From: Mycobacterium kubicae
GTDB lineage: Bacteria > Actinomycetota > Actinomycetes > Mycobacteriales > Mycobacteriaceae
Assembly (NCBI RefSeq): GCF_015689175.1
Contig: NZ_CP065049.1
Span: forward strand, 1-28,122
DNA length: 28,122 nt
Reading direction: 5' to 3'
Shown here: in pieces, positions 7,485 to 17,321 of the stretch
Layout: every line of letters begins with the position of its first letter
Numbering within the stretch: the first letter of the stretch is position 1
Position numbers and translations under genes: made by a program
The notes under the pieces: model-generated
What the model was told of the DNA's origin: nothing
Databases searched by the model: none
What the model saw: only the letters and a program-made list of their open reading frames with translations

Positions 7485-10381
7485 ACTCCGACCACACGTC
7501 CCGCCCGAGATTCATGCGGGCGGTGCAGCGGTTTTCGTGGCCGATCATTCTCGTCTGGTTGCTTCTGACGATCGCGGTGAACGTCCTCGTGCCGCCGATC
7601 GAGTCGGTCGCAAGAAACAACGCGGTGTCGACGTCACCAACAGATGCGCCCTCGGTGATCGCCGCCAAGCAAATCGGTAAGACGTTCCAAGAGTCCAATT
7701 CCGACAGCATCGTCATGGTCGTCCTGGAAAGCGACAAAAAACTCGGCGACGAAGCGCACCGCTATTACGACGGCTTGGTGAAAAAGCTGGAGGCCGACAC
7801 CGAACACGTACAGCATGTCCAGAACGTGTGGGGCGACGTGCTCACTGCCGCCGGGGTTCAAAGCCAGGACGGCAAAGCCGCCTATGTCCAGATCAACATC
7901 GCCGGAAACCAGGGCAGCACATTACAAAACGACTCCGTCCACGCGGTTCGGCAGATCGTGCAGAAGTCGGCGCCGCCACCCGGCTTAAAGGCATATGTCA
8001 CCGGTCCGGCAGCGCTCAGTACGGACATGAACGAGGCCGCCGACAAAAGCATGCTCAAGATGATGGGTGTGACCGGCGTGGTCATCATGATCATGCTGTT
8101 CATCGTCTATCGCTCGGTGAGCACGGTGCTTCTTGTTCTGGTGATGGTCGGCTTCGAGATGGGCACCGCCAGAGGCGTTGTCGCGGTTCTCGGGCATAAC
8201 CAGCTGTTGGGGTTTTCCACGTTCGTCGTCGCCATGCTCTCGTCGCTGGCCATTGCCGCGGGAACCGATTACGCGATATTCCTGATCGGGCGCTACCAGG
8301 AGGCGCGCCAGGCCGGTGACAATCCGGACACGGCCTATTACACGATGTTTAGCGGGACCTATCACGTCATCTTGGGCTCGGGGCTGACGATTGCCGGCGC
8401 AACATTCTGCCTGCACCTGGCGCGGTTGTCGTATTTCAAGGCGCTGGGCATCCCGTCTGCACTGGGGCTGCTGGTGGTGATCGCGGGCGCGCTGACCGTG
8501 GCGCCGGCCATTGTGGCCGTGGCCGGCCGCTTCGGTCTGCTCGATCCGAAACGAGCGATCAAGGTGCACGGCTGGCGGCGCATCGGCACCGCCACCGTCC
8601 GCTGGCCCGCACCGGTCTTCGTGACATCGGTGATTATCGCTATCGTCGGCATGCTCATTATGCCGAGCATGAAACTCAGCTACAACGACCGCTTCTACAT
8701 CCCCGCCAATCTCGCGTCGAAAATCGGCTACGCCGCCGCGGAACGCCATTTCATCCCGGCCAGGATGGATCCCGATATCCTGATGATCGAGGGTGATCAT
8801 GATATGCGTAATTCCGGTGACATGATCGTCCTGGACAGGATCGCCAAGGACATCTTCCGGCTACCAGGCATCGCCATGGTACAAAGCATCACCAGACCGC
8901 TAGGAAATCCGGTCGAGCACACGTCAATACCTTTCCAGGTCAGCATGCAATCCATTCCGATACAAGAAAACCTGCAGTTCATGAAAGACCGCGTGGCCGA
9001 TATCCTCAAAATGAGCGACGACCTCGGGGCCATGATCGCCTCGATGCAGCGCATGTATAGCCTGCTAGGCCAGGTGAGCAATACGACCCATCACATGGTC
9101 GGTGACATGAACGAGATGAAGGCCACCCTCGACGAGATGCGGGACCATCTCGCGGATTTCGACGATTTCGCCCGGCCATTCCGGGGTTATCTCTATTGGG
9201 AGCAGCACTGCTACGACATCCCTGTCTGCTGGGCGGCGCGATCGGTGTTCGAGGCGATCGACGGCGTCGACAAATTCAGCGACAACATGAAGGCGCTTTT
9301 GAAGGACGTGGACAACATTGATGCGGTGCTGCCGCAAATGCTCGCCCAGTTTCCGCCGATCATCGCGGTCGCGAAATCGATGCGGGAGACGCTGTTGACC
9401 ATGCACAGCAGCTTCTCGGGGCTCGTCACCCAAATGGTTCGGATGACCGACACGGCCAGTGCGATGGGCCAGGCCTTCGACGCCTCGAAGACCGACGACT
9501 ATTTCTACCTGCCGCCGGAAGCCTTCGATAATCCCGATTTCCAGCGCGGTCTGAAACTGTTCTTGTCGCCGGACGGCAAAGCCGCGCGCTTCATCATTAC
9601 CCACGCTGCAGATCCGGCAACACCCCAGGGCATCTCAGCGGTCAAACCCGAACTTGAAACCGCACACCATGCTGTGAAGGGAACATCCCTGGTCAACGGC
9701 AAGTTCTACCTCACCGGCACCGCGGCGATGTACAACGACATCCAATCCGGCGCGAAATACGACATCCTGCTCGTGGGGTTGGCGGCCTTGACGCTGATCT
9801 TTGTCGTCATGGTGATCATCACCCGAGCTCTCGTTGCTTCCATGGCGATCGTCGGCACAGTGCTGTTGTCGCTGGGCGCCGCTTTCGGGCTCTCCGTGCT
9901 GGTCTGGCAACATATCGTCGGCCTGGACCTGAACTGGATCGCGCCGGTGTTCGGGACGATCATTTTGTTAGCCGTCGGCTCGGACTACAACCTGCTGCTG
10001 GTCTCACGCTTCCAGGGGGAGATCGCCGCGGGACTGCGGACTGGCATCATCCGCTCCATGGGCAACACGGGTGGCGTCGTCACCGCCGCGGGCCTGGTAT
10101 TCGCTTTCACCATGATGTCCATGGTCGCCAGCGACCTGCGCTCCATCGGCCAAGCCGGCAGCACGATCGGCCTCGGGTTGCTGTTCGACACCCTCATCGT
10201 CCGCTCACTGATGACACCGTCCATCGCGGCGCTGCTCGGGCGCTGGTTCTGGTGGCCCCAACGCGTGCGACCCCGCCCGGCCAGTTACCTGCTTCGGCCC
10301 TTCGGACCGCGTCGACTGGTTCGTTCCCTTCTTCTGGGTGAAGACGCGGATGCGGCAACCACCAAGCTCCATAAAGCGTGA
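7481..10381 (+). CDS. mmpL: MmpL-family RND transporter
   Basis: A 966-residue RND-superfamily proton-driven exporter. After a first helix (FSWPIILVWLLLTIAVNVLV) comes a periplasmic domain, then a helix bundle with the proton-relay motif GTDYAIFLIGRYQEA, a second periplasmic domain rich in Met/Asp-Met coiled segments, and a second bundle with GSDYNLLLVSRFQGE. These two DY pairs are the hallmark of MmpL proton translocation. The length is normal for MmpL4/5-like members. ATG overlaps the mmpS stop. The stop lies 6 bp from the converging traA stop, with little room for a terminator. mmpS-mmpL on a plasmid may broaden lipid or drug export. Whether the sulfur-type regulator upstream touches its promoter is unknown. 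Confidence 0.95.
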   Translation: MNSDHTSRPRFMRAVQRFSWPIILVWLLLTIAVNVLVPPIESVARNNAVSTSPTDAPSVIAAKQIGKTFQESNSDSIVMVVLESDKKLGDEAHRYYDGLVKKLEADTEHVQHVQNVWGDVLTAAGVQSQDGKAAYVQINIAGNQGSTLQNDSVHAVRQIVQKSAPPPGLKAYVTGPAALSTDMNEAADKSMLKMMGVTGVVIMIMLFIVYRSVSTVLLVLVMVGFEMGTARGVVAVLGHNQLLGFSTFVVAMLSSLAIAAGTDYAIFLIGRYQEARQAGDNPDTAYYTMFSGTYHVILGSGLTIAGATFCLHLARLSYFKALGIPSALGLLVVIAGALTVAPAIVAVAGRFGLLDPKRAIKVHGWRRIGTATVRWPAPVFVTSVIIAIVGMLIMPSMKLSYNDRFYIPANLASKIGYAAAERHFIPARMDPDILMIEGDHDMRNSGDMIVLDRIAKDIFRLPGIAMVQSITRPLGNPVEHTSIPFQVSMQSIPIQENLQFMKDRVADILKMSDDLGAMIASMQRMYSLLGQVSNTTHHMVGDMNEMKATLDEMRDHLADFDDFARPFRGYLYWEQHCYDIPVCWAARSVFEAIDGVDKFSDNMKALLKDVDNIDAVLPQMLAQFPPIIAVAKSMRETLLTMHSSFSGLVTQMVRMTDTASAMGQAFDASKTDDYFYLPPEAFDNPDFQRGLKLFLSPDGKAARFIITHAADPATPQGISAVKPELETAHHAVKGTSLVNGKFYLTGTAAMYNDIQSGAKYDILLVGLAALTLIFVVMVIITRALVASMAIVGTVLLSLGAAFGLSVLVWQHIVGLDLNWIAPVFGTIILLAVGSDYNLLLVSRFQGEIAAGLRTGIIRSMGNTGGVVTAAGLVFAFTMMSMVASDLRSIGQAGSTIGLGLLFDTLIVRSLMTPSIAALLGRWFWWPQRVRPRPASYLLRPFGPRRLVRSLLLGEDADAATTKLHKA

Positions 10382-10387
10382 ATGCAT

Positions 10388-13222
10388 CTATAGTTCGAGG
10401 CCGTAATCGAGGCCCTGGTCGTGGCCGCGGACGCGGCTGAGGTGTTGGTTGATCCAGCGGTCGCGCTCGAGGGCCTGCTCGACGCGCTGATCATGCCTAT
10501 GCCGGTAGGCGGCCCGTCGCCCCTGTACGGCGTTAGCGCGCCGGATCAGCAGGCTTTGGACGCCCTCGGGTAGCTGCTCGCGGTCCTGGGCTTGGTCGGC
10601 GATGTCGTGGGCGGTGCGGGCCCGCTCGTCGCGGGTGCCGATAATGCTGCGGACGAGTTGGGCGGCCTGGCGGCCGCTGCCGCGGCGCGCCACGTGCACA
10701 CCGGGCTGTTGCTCGGCGTGTTCGTGTTCGGTTTCGCCGGCGATCCGCTCATACAGGTAGGCATGGTTGGACTCGCGGCCGCGGGTCAATGCGACGTACA
10801 GCAATGAGCGGGTGGTGTTTTCGCCGAGGACGGCGTGGGTGGTGTCGGCGGTGACGCCTTGGGCCGAGTGCACGGTGACCGCATAGCCGTGGTGAATGTG
10901 CTGGTGGAGGTAGTCGCCGGAGAACACGGTGCGGGCGCCGTCGTCGAGGCGCCGGGCGGCGATGCGGTCGTGGTCGGGGTCGACGGCCAGGACGTGCCAG
11001 CGTTGTCCGTTGCGCACCGGATCGGCTGCGGGTGTGTTGATGTCGGCGGCGTCGTACACCGCGATGTCGGGTTCGTTGCGCCGGCTGATGATCAGATCGC
11101 CTTGGGCGATGCGATGTCCGCGCCCGGCGCTCACCGTGGGCGCCTGGCTGCTGATGGTGTCGTCGTGGATGCGCCGGTTGAGCGCATCGGCCATCTCTTT
11201 GGTGTCGCAGATCAGCAGGGCGTCGCGGCCGGCGGCGACGTCGGTTTGGTAGGCGGCTAGGGCGTCGGTGGCCATGGCGATCGGATCGCCGGTGTGCAGC
11301 CGGTCGTGGCTGCGATACCAGTCGACGGCGCGGCGCACCGGGGCCGGCCCCCCGTCGCGCACGGCCAGCGATGCCGAGCGCTCTTGGGGGTCGCGCATCC
11401 GCCAAACTTCGGAGAGTTTCTGGGTCCAGGGCAGATCCTCGCAGAGTTGGGCGAACATGCCCCCGCGGGCTTTCACCGGGGCCAGTTGGTGGGCGTCGCC
11501 GACGAGGACGGTCTTGGTGTGCGCGGCGGTGGTCGCGGTCAACAGGCGGCGCAGCTCATCGGTGCCGACCATGGCGGCTTCATCGACGATTACCAGATCC
11601 AGATGCCCCAACGTCAAGCTGCCGTCCTGAAGTGATGTGAGGGCTTTGGCCATGGTGTAGCCGGTCGTGGCGGCGCCTTCTCGGACGGCGACGTCGACCG
11701 CCTTGCCGGTCGGTGCGACCACGATCACCCGGGCATGGAAACGCCGCCGCGCCATGGTCGCCAGCGCCCGCATCGAGGTGGTCTTGCCGGCGCCGGCCGG
11801 CGCGCTCAATGGGCACACCAGCTGCGCCGAATTGCCGATGTTGGTGACGGCGCGGGCCTGATCCGCCGACAAGCCGGTGGTGTCGTGCTCGCGCACCCAC
11901 AGCTGGGCGCGGGGATCGGCGGCATCGACGAGGCCCAGGACGGTTTGTTCCTCGGCCAAGAAGGCTTCGAGGGTGAACCGTTCATGGCCTTCGCGCTGAT
12001 GTGCGGCCCGCGGTGCGCTCAGCCGCAGGCCGAGAACGTCGACGGCGGCCTCCACCAACTGTCGCGGGCCGTGTTCGGTGTCGACGGGTAGTTGGGCGCC
12101 GATCAGCTCCACGAGGTCCGCGCGGGTGAATGCCGCCTTGTCCATCGCCTCGGCGGCCGTCAAAAGCCGGCGGCGATTGAGAGGTGCTTTGGCCGCGGCG
12201 CGCTGCGCGCGGCGCAACTTCCGCGCCTCTTGAAAGGCTTCGCGATCGAACCGCAGACCGCGAGCGTCGGCGCGCCACATCGCGGCCAGTTGTGCCCAGG
12301 CGAGTTGTTCGGGTTTGGCCGGGCGGGTGGCTTTTTGCGCGGCCGCCAACTGCGCCGCCGACATCTTGGCGCCGTCGACGACGACCAAATTATTGGCGGC
12401 CCACTCCCGCAGCGCGCTGGAGCGCTGCGACCACGCACTGATGCTCGCCGCGGTGATGCCGGCGAGCTCGGCCATCCCCGTTTGCGGGTCGACGGACGCC
12501 CACTCCAATCCCAGTGCGCGGTGCAGTTCGCGGCGCAGGGTCGCTTGATAAATCACCCCGGCCGCTTTGGCTTCGTGATACAGCGACGTGCCGTCAATCG
12601 AGACGAGTTTGCCGTCGGCGCGGGCTTGGCGGTTGGGCACCAGCACGTGGGTGTGTAGGTGTGGATCCCCCGCTCGTGAGGTCTCGTGTTGGTAGGCGAT
12701 CGCCACTAAACCCGGCAGCCGAACGAGGTCTTTGTCGCCGGTGGCCGGGTTGTGTACCCGGGTGTAGCCGGCATGGGCGGCGAGGTATTCCATGGCCTCG
12801 GCGATGGCGGTGGTGTGCGCGGCCAGGACGGCTTTGTCGGCGACCTCGTCGCCGCGCAGCGCGCGGATCAGCGACACCGACTTGGGCGCGCAAAACGTCA
12901 AATCAAACCCATGCACCCCGCGCTTGCCGAACCCGCGCCCGCACCCGCCGTTGGGGGCGATTCCGTCATCAAGCCAGCGCGCCACCACGTCGGGATCGGC
13001 ATCGCCGCCGGCGCGCTGGACATCGGTTAATCCGACCAAGTCGGCGGCCTTATGGGCGTCGCCGGCGCACAACCACACCGGGGTTCGGGTGTCGTGCTCG
13101 CAGTAGTACTCGCCCAGCCCGCCGCCCGCGCGCTGGAGGTCTTTGGCGGCCTGGCCGGCCGCCCGCGCGGTGTCGTTGTAGTAGTTGATCGACCACCGCG
13201 ACAACTTCGCGATAGTCAACAC
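10388..13222 (-). CDS. traA: TraA-type MobF conjugative relaxase/helicase
   Basis: A 944-residue relaxase that nicks oriT and unwinds the transferred strand. The TrwC-type relaxase domain starts [19 protein letters not shown] with candidate nucleophiles Y14 and Y15. The metal-binding histidine triad is H179 with HLHTH at 188-192. The RecD-like helicase half has Walker [11 protein letters not shown] (about residue 475), Walker [11 protein letters not shown], the motif GDAHQLAPV, and late motifs VTVHSAQG and ALTRGRESN. The GTG at 13222 is chosen because the family N-terminus (LTIAKLS) starts there and GGGAGCAGG precedes it; the open frame upstream is non-coding and contains the oriT-like hairpin. 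No type IV secretion genes are present, so the plasmid is probably mobilizable rather than self-transmissible. Confidence 0.93.
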   Translation of the reverse strand: MLTIAKLSRWSINYYNDTARAAGQAAKDLQRAGGGLGEYYCEHDTRTPVWLCAGDAHKAADLVGLTDVQRAGGDADPDVVARWLDDGIAPNGGCGRGFGKRGVHGFDLTFCAPKSVSLIRALRGDEVADKAVLAAHTTAIAEAMEYLAAHAGYTRVHNPATGDKDLVRLPGLVAIAYQHETSRAGDPHLHTHVLVPNRQARADGKLVSIDGTSLYHEAKAAGVIYQATLRRELHRALGLEWASVDPQTGMAELAGITAASISAWSQRSSALREWAANNLVVVDGAKMSAAQLAAAQKATRPAKPEQLAWAQLAAMWRADARGLRFDREAFQEARKLRRAQRAAAKAPLNRRRLLTAAEAMDKAAFTRADLVELIGAQLPVDTEHGPRQLVEAAVDVLGLRLSAPRAAHQREGHERFTLEAFLAEEQTVLGLVDAADPRAQLWVREHDTTGLSADQARAVTNIGNSAQLVCPLSAPAGAGKTTSMRALATMARRRFHARVIVVAPTGKAVDVAVREGAATTGYTMAKALTSLQDGSLTLGHLDLVIVDEAAMVGTDELRRLLTATTAAHTKTVLVGDAHQLAPVKARGGMFAQLCEDLPWTQKLSEVWRMRDPQERSASLAVRDGGPAPVRRAVDWYRSHDRLHTGDPIAMATDALAAYQTDVAAGRDALLICDTKEMADALNRRIHDDTISSQAPTVSAGRGHRIAQGDLIISRRNEPDIAVYDAADINTPAADPVRNGQRWHVLAVDPDHDRIAARRLDDGARTVFSGDYLHQHIHHGYAVTVHSAQGVTADTTHAVLGENTTRSLLYVALTRGRESNHAYLYERIAGETEHEHAEQQPGVHVARRGSGRQAAQLVRSIIGTRDERARTAHDIADQAQDREQLPEGVQSLLIRRANAVQGRRAAYRHRHDQRVEQALERDRWINQHLSRVRGHDQGLDYGLEL

Positions 13223-13270
13223 CGGCCACCTGCTCCCGTCACCGTTAGGCCGCCCGGGCCGGGTGGCCGT

Positions 13271-13296
13271 TGCTGGCACACGGATGTGTGCCAGCA
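13271..13296. repeat. Perfect 11-bp inverted repeat upstream of traA (candidate oriT)
   Basis: TGCTGGCACAC (13271-13281) and GTGTGCCAGCA (13286-13296) pair perfectly around GGAT. A second small inverted repeat GCAC...GTGC follows at about 13306-13319. Hairpins just upstream of a MobF relaxase gene are where oriT normally lies. The nick site itself cannot be placed by eye. Confidence 0.5.
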
Positions 13297-13396
13297 GGCA
13301 GCCTCGCACACCTTTGTGCAAATGTGCCATAGCGACACGCGGGGATGGGAGAAATGGTTGCTGGCGGTGGCCCGGTAGGTGTCCCGTACGGGCCAA

Positions 13397-13464
13397 GGTT
13401 GCGAAATTCGGGGTTAGGTTGCGAGAAAGTTGCGAAGTCCCGAGTTAGGTTGCGAGTCGTTGCG
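13397..13464 (+). repeat. GGTTGCGA repeats, probable TnsB-binding left transposon end
   Basis: GGTTGCGA occurs at 13397, 13417 and 13448, with AGTTGCGA at 13428 and CGTTGCGG at 13458. A longer unit GTTAGGTTGCGAG recurs with a 32-bp period. Multiple direct transposase-binding repeats just before tnsA match the architecture of Tn7-like ends. The outer boundary could be the TGT at 13380-13382, next to the palindrome CCCGTACGGG. Confidence 0.55.
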
Positions 13465-13490
13465 GGGCTAGGGGCGTTTGATCGCGAAGA

Positions 13491-14258
13491 ATGCTGGCTG
13501 TGACGGTCGTGTTATCCGACGCGGCGAACGTGGCCGCGGAGTCGGACACTGCGGAGTTGAGCTGGGTTACCGCCGAAGGTGTGCCCCAACGGCTGTCACC
13601 GGATCAGGCCGCGGCGGTTCCGTTTGAGGACGGGCTGCCGGTGCGCCGGTTCACCACCCGCAAAGGCCAGCGTCATCTGAGCGGTCGGTGGTGGTGCGCA
13701 ACAACGACCGGCCATGTTGGGTTCGAGTCATGGCTGGAACGCGATCATGTGATGTTGCTGGATTTTGATCCGGCAGTGGTGGGGATTGCGGCGCAACCGT
13801 TTTGGTTGAGCTGGTCGGATGCTAGCGGTTCGATAGTGCGCCATGCCCCGGACTATTTCGCGAGGCGCGCAGATGGTTCGGCGGTCGTAATGGATTGCCG
13901 ACCGATCGAGCGACGCCGCGATAGCGATCGGGCGAAATTCGAGGCGACCCGGCGGGCGTGCGCTCGATTGGGTTGGGAGTACCGACTGGTCGGCAGTGTC
14001 GAGCCAATCCTGGCTGCTAACACTCGGTGGCTGGCGGGCTATCGCCATCCGCGCCATGGCCATCCGCTGATCGCACAGTTGCTGGTTGAAGTATTCGCGA
14101 CACCTCGCGGATTGATGCACGGCGCGGCGAAAGTTGGAGACCCGATTGCGGTGCTGCCAGTGCTGTTTCACCTGCTGTGGCGCCAGACGCTGACAGCGGA
14201 CCTGACCTGCCCGCTGAGCGAGATGAGTGTGGTCGCCGTGGCTGGGGCGCGGAGTTGA
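13491..14258 (+). CDS. tnsA: TnsA-like transposon endonuclease subunit
   Basis: A 255-residue protein matching actinobacterial TnsA-like heteromeric transposase subunits, which cut the 5' ends of the element. The restriction-endonuclease-like core shows E79 (VGFESWLERDH), D121 (HAPDYF) and the strand SAVVMDCRP with D135 and R137. In E. coli Tn7 TnsA the last pair is Gln-x-Lys; here Asp-x-Arg replaces it, a variation worth testing for activity. ATG 13491 has only a weak ribosome site (CGAAGA), so a later start is possible. It overlaps tnsB by 4 bp and starts the transposition operon just inside the GGTTGCGA repeats. Confidence 0.82.
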   Translation: MLAVTVVLSDAANVAAESDTAELSWVTAEGVPQRLSPDQAAAVPFEDGLPVRRFTTRKGQRHLSGRWWCATTTGHVGFESWLERDHVMLLDFDPAVVGIAAQPFWLSWSDASGSIVRHAPDYFARRADGSAVVMDCRPIERRRDSDRAKFEATRRACARLGWEYRLVGSVEPILAANTRWLAGYRHPRHGHPLIAQLLVEVFATPRGLMHGAAKVGDPIAVLPVLFHLLWRQTLTADLTCPLSEMSVVAVAGARS

Positions 14259-16282
14259 CCAACCGTCCAAGCGTCCTGCGGCCGGGCGATTGGGTGGTGC
14301 TCGACGGCGTCGAGCACCAGGTGGTGGCGTTGGCCGGGACATCGGTGCGGCTGCGGTCGGTGGGTGGTGCTGAGCAGGTGATGCTGTTGACGCATCTGCT
14401 GTCGTGGCCGGGGTTCACCGTGCTGGGTCACGAAGAAGACTGTGGACTTGAGCCTTTCGGGTTGTTAGAGACCCTGCCACCGGCGGTGGTCGCTGCGGCG
14501 CGTGAGTGGGAACGCCACGTCATTGAGGTTGAAACCGGGTTTAGTCCGGACGCGCCACCGGACTCGCCCGCCCGTGATGGGTTCGACCCGGCGGTGACCA
14601 CGCTCGGCGAACGCGACGCAGCCAAGGCCGCCGAGCTTGGGGTGGGTGTGCGCACGGTACAGACGCGCCGGGCGCGGTATGCCCGACAAGGTTTGTGGGG
14701 CCTGGTAGATCAGCGGGCATCCCGGGAGTGGGCGGCCACAGGACGGGCTGATGCGCGGGTGGTGGCCGCGGTCGGCGAGGTGCTGGCTGCTGAGACCGAC
14801 ACGTCGACGGGCACCCGGTCGCGGCTGATGCGGCGGGTGGTGAGGAAGATCGAGGACGAGTACGGACCGGGGGTTGTGCCATTGCCAGCGCGCACGGCGT
14901 TCTACCGGCTCGTCGAGTCGCTGGCCGCTGGCCGGCACACCTTCGGATCGGCGGTCACGCGCCGCCAGACCGCCAACCGCCCGCAGGGGATGTTCACGCC
15001 GAGCTTCGCGGCCAGGCCGGGTGAACAGGTGCAGATCGATTCGACCCCGATCGATGTGATGGTTTTGCTGGACAACGGAACGCCGGCAAGGGCGGACTTG
15101 ACGATCGTGGTCGACATCGCGACGCGCACAATCCCGACCGCGGTCCTGCGCCCGGTGGGGACCAAGGCGGTGGACGCGGCCCTGCTCCTGGCGAAGATGG
15201 TAGTGCCCGAGCCGATGCGGCCGGGGTGGTCGGCGGCGTTGCAGATGTCGGCGTCAGTGCTGCCGCACGCCCGGCTGGTCGATATCGACGCACGGATGCA
15301 ACTGGCGGCGGCCCGGCCAGTGATCGTGCCGGACACGATCACCATCGACGGCGGGAAGGTGTTCGTCTCCGAGACGTTCACCCGAGCCTGTGAGCAGCTG
15401 GGGATCTCGGTACAGCAGGCGCGCCCGCGCACACCGACCGATAAGGCAATCGTGGAGGCCACGTTTTCGGCGATCAACACATTGTTCTGCCAGCACGTGG
15501 CCTCCTACACCGGGTCGAACCCGACTCGCCGCGGCAGCGACGTGACCGGAGCCTGGACGCTGCCCGAGCTGCAGGACCTGCTCGATGAGTGGCTGCTGGC
15601 GGGCTGGCAGAACCGCCCACACGACGCGCTGCGCGACCCGCTGGCCCCGCGTCGGATGCTCAGCCCCAACGAGAAGTACGCCGCATTGGTGGCCGCGGCC
15701 GGTTATCTCCCACTGACGCTGTCGGGGGAGGACTACCTGGAGTTGCTGCCGGTGAGCTGGCGGCAGATCAACGCCTACGGCATCAGACTCGACTACCGCA
15801 CCTATGATTGCCCCGAACTGGGTGTCTATCGGCTGCAGCACTCCGGGATCAACGCCCGCCGGGGACTGTGGGAAGTGCACTACGACCCCTACGACGTCAG
15901 CCGGGTGTTCGTGCGGACCCGCGATGGGTGGCTGACTGTGCCCTGGACACACCTACCGATGGTGTCGGCCCCGTTCGCCGAGTTCACCTGGCGCCACGCG
16001 CGCACCATCACCGCCCAACGGGGCCAAGACGACCGTAACGAAACCGAGGTCGCCCGGGTACTTGACGACCTACTGACCCGCGCCCAAGCCGGGCCGGTCG
16101 ACACCCGCACCGACCGCATCGCCGCCCGGACCCGCTTGGCTTTGATCGACCGTCCCCGCCTACCGGCGCCACCGGCAACGGCGGTCCATGCAGAGCCCGA
16201 CGACGAATCCGCCGATGAACCGCTGGCCACGGTGATCCCATTCGGGGTCTTCGACGCCGACGTCGAGGCCGACCGATGGTGA
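14255..16282 (+). CDS. tnsB: TnsB/Mu-type DDE transposase
   Basis: This 675-residue integrase-core transposase cuts and joins the 3' ends of the element. N-terminal helix-turn-helix DNA-binding domains are followed by the RNase H-like core with D262 (VQIDSTPID), D365 (ITIDGGK) and E401 (KAIVEATFS), giving the normal DD(35)E spacing. A Mu-type C-terminal beta domain follows (WRQINAYGIRLDYRTYDCPE). The TTG at 14255 is chosen: it overlaps the tnsA stop as TTGA, has GGAG upstream, and gives the family-like beginning RPGDWVVLDGVEHQVV. A GTG at 14177 would add 26 residues inside tnsA. It overlaps tnsC by 7 bp. Confidence 0.92.
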   Translation: MTNRPSVLRPGDWVVLDGVEHQVVALAGTSVRLRSVGGAEQVMLLTHLLSWPGFTVLGHEEDCGLEPFGLLETLPPAVVAAAREWERHVIEVETGFSPDAPPDSPARDGFDPAVTTLGERDAAKAAELGVGVRTVQTRRARYARQGLWGLVDQRASREWAATGRADARVVAAVGEVLAAETDTSTGTRSRLMRRVVRKIEDEYGPGVVPLPARTAFYRLVESLAAGRHTFGSAVTRRQTANRPQGMFTPSFAARPGEQVQIDSTPIDVMVLLDNGTPARADLTIVVDIATRTIPTAVLRPVGTKAVDAALLLAKMVVPEPMRPGWSAALQMSASVLPHARLVDIDARMQLAAARPVIVPDTITIDGGKVFVSETFTRACEQLGISVQQARPRTPTDKAIVEATFSAINTLFCQHVASYTGSNPTRRGSDVTGAWTLPELQDLLDEWLLAGWQNRPHDALRDPLAPRRMLSPNEKYAALVAAAGYLPLTLSGEDYLELLPVSWRQINAYGIRLDYRTYDCPELGVYRLQHSGINARRGLWEVHYDPYDVSRVFVRTRDGWLTVPWTHLPMVSAPFAEFTWRHARTITAQRGQDDRNETEVARVLDDLLTRAQAGPVDTRTDRIAARTRLALIDRPRLPAPPATAVHAEPDDESADEPLATVIPFGVFDADVEADRW

Positions 16283-17319
16283 CCCGGCCAGCCGGCGACG
16301 AAGCGTGGACGGAAGAGCCGCTGACCACCAAGGAGGGGTGGCGGCGGTTCGTAGATCGGGCACCGGCACCGGTAGAGGTGCTCGACCCAGCAACGCTGGG
16401 CCGGTTGTCAGCGGACCAGCGCGACGCCTACGACGAGGCCCGTCGCATCTATCACGCCGACCTGCCGTTGGCCAATACGCCGACGATCCAGAAGGTCATC
16501 AGCACTGCACGGCTTTTGGTGCAGCTCAACCGCAATCAGGTCTCGGCGCGGCGTGGGCTGATCGTGTCCGGCGCGTCGGGCACCGGCAAGACGACCGCGC
16601 TGACCCAACTGGGGCGCACCCACGAGCGTCATACACGAAAGCGCTATCCGGCCGACAAGCATCGGCTGCCTGTTCTGTATGTGACCGTTCCGCCTGCGGC
16701 GACAGCCCGGATGTTGGCTGTGGAGTTCGCCCGCTTTCTCGGGCTCAGTTTCACCAGTCGCGCCAATATCACCGACATCGTCGAGGCAGCCTGTGCTACG
16801 GCGACCCGCACCCACGTCGAACTGGTCTGCGTGGATGAACTGCATAACCTCAACCTGGCCACCCGCGCTGGTGCTGAGGTGTCTGATCAGCTGAAATACT
16901 TCGCCGAGCGACTACCCGCAACGTTCATCTACGCCGGCATCGACGTCGAAGCCGCCGGCCTGTTCGCCGGGGTTCGGGGCCGCCAGATCGCCGGCCGATT
17001 CAGCGTCATCCCTGCAACCGCCTTCGCCTACGGCACCAACGATCAGCGCACCCAATGGCGGGCGCTGATCGCCACCATGGAATCCACCCTGCGGCTACAC
17101 CAGCAGCGCCGCGGCAGTCTGATCGAACTCGACGAATACCTCTACCAACGGAGCGGCGGCATGATCGGCAGCCTGTCGCACCTGATTCGCGGCGCAGCGA
17201 TCCTTGCCATCGAGGACGGCTGCGAGCACATCACCCGCGCCTTGCTTGACATGGTCCCCGTCGACTATGCCGCCGAACGCGCCACCCCGACACGCACGAC
17301 GCGTCGAGCAGTGAGCTAA
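16276..17319 (+). CDS. tnsC: TnsC/TniB-like AAA+ ATPase
   Basis: A 347-residue AAA+ regulator that couples target choice to the transposase. The Walker A motif GASGTGKTT is at residues 99-107, and Walker B VELVCVDELHN places D188 and E189. Family segments such as TPTIQ near residue 70, FIYAGIDVE, and GRQIAGRF near residue 235 are present. ATG 16276 overlaps the tnsB stop region by 7 bp, and the stop is 2 bp before the GTG of tniQ, so the module is translated as a unit. The length is normal for the TniB/TnsC group. It probably forms filaments on target DNA through contact with TniQ. Confidence 0.9.
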   Translation: MVTRPAGDEAWTEEPLTTKEGWRRFVDRAPAPVEVLDPATLGRLSADQRDAYDEARRIYHADLPLANTPTIQKVISTARLLVQLNRNQVSARRGLIVSGASGTGKTTALTQLGRTHERHTRKRYPADKHRLPVLYVTVPPAATARMLAVEFARFLGLSFTSRANITDIVEAACATATRTHVELVCVDELHNLNLATRAGAEVSDQLKYFAERLPATFIYAGIDVEAAGLFAGVRGRQIAGRFSVIPATAFAYGTNDQRTQWRALIATMESTLRLHQQRRGSLIELDEYLYQRSGGMIGSLSHLIRGAAILAIEDGCEHITRALLDMVPVDYAAERATPTRTTRRAVS

Positions 17320-17321
17320 TC

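Noticed and set aside
10592..12658. Several long plus-strand open frames opposite the relaxase gene
   Set aside because: They are antisense shadows caused by high GC and lack ribosome sites or family features.
10388..13396. Relaxase frame extended upstream to 13396
   Set aside because: The extra 58 residues precede the conserved LTIAKLSRW start, cover the oriT-like hairpin and have no ribosome site; GTG 13222 fits better.
16305..16838. 177-codon frame inside tnsC
   Set aside because: It is the shifted frame of a gene with clear Walker A and B motifs, with no start signals.
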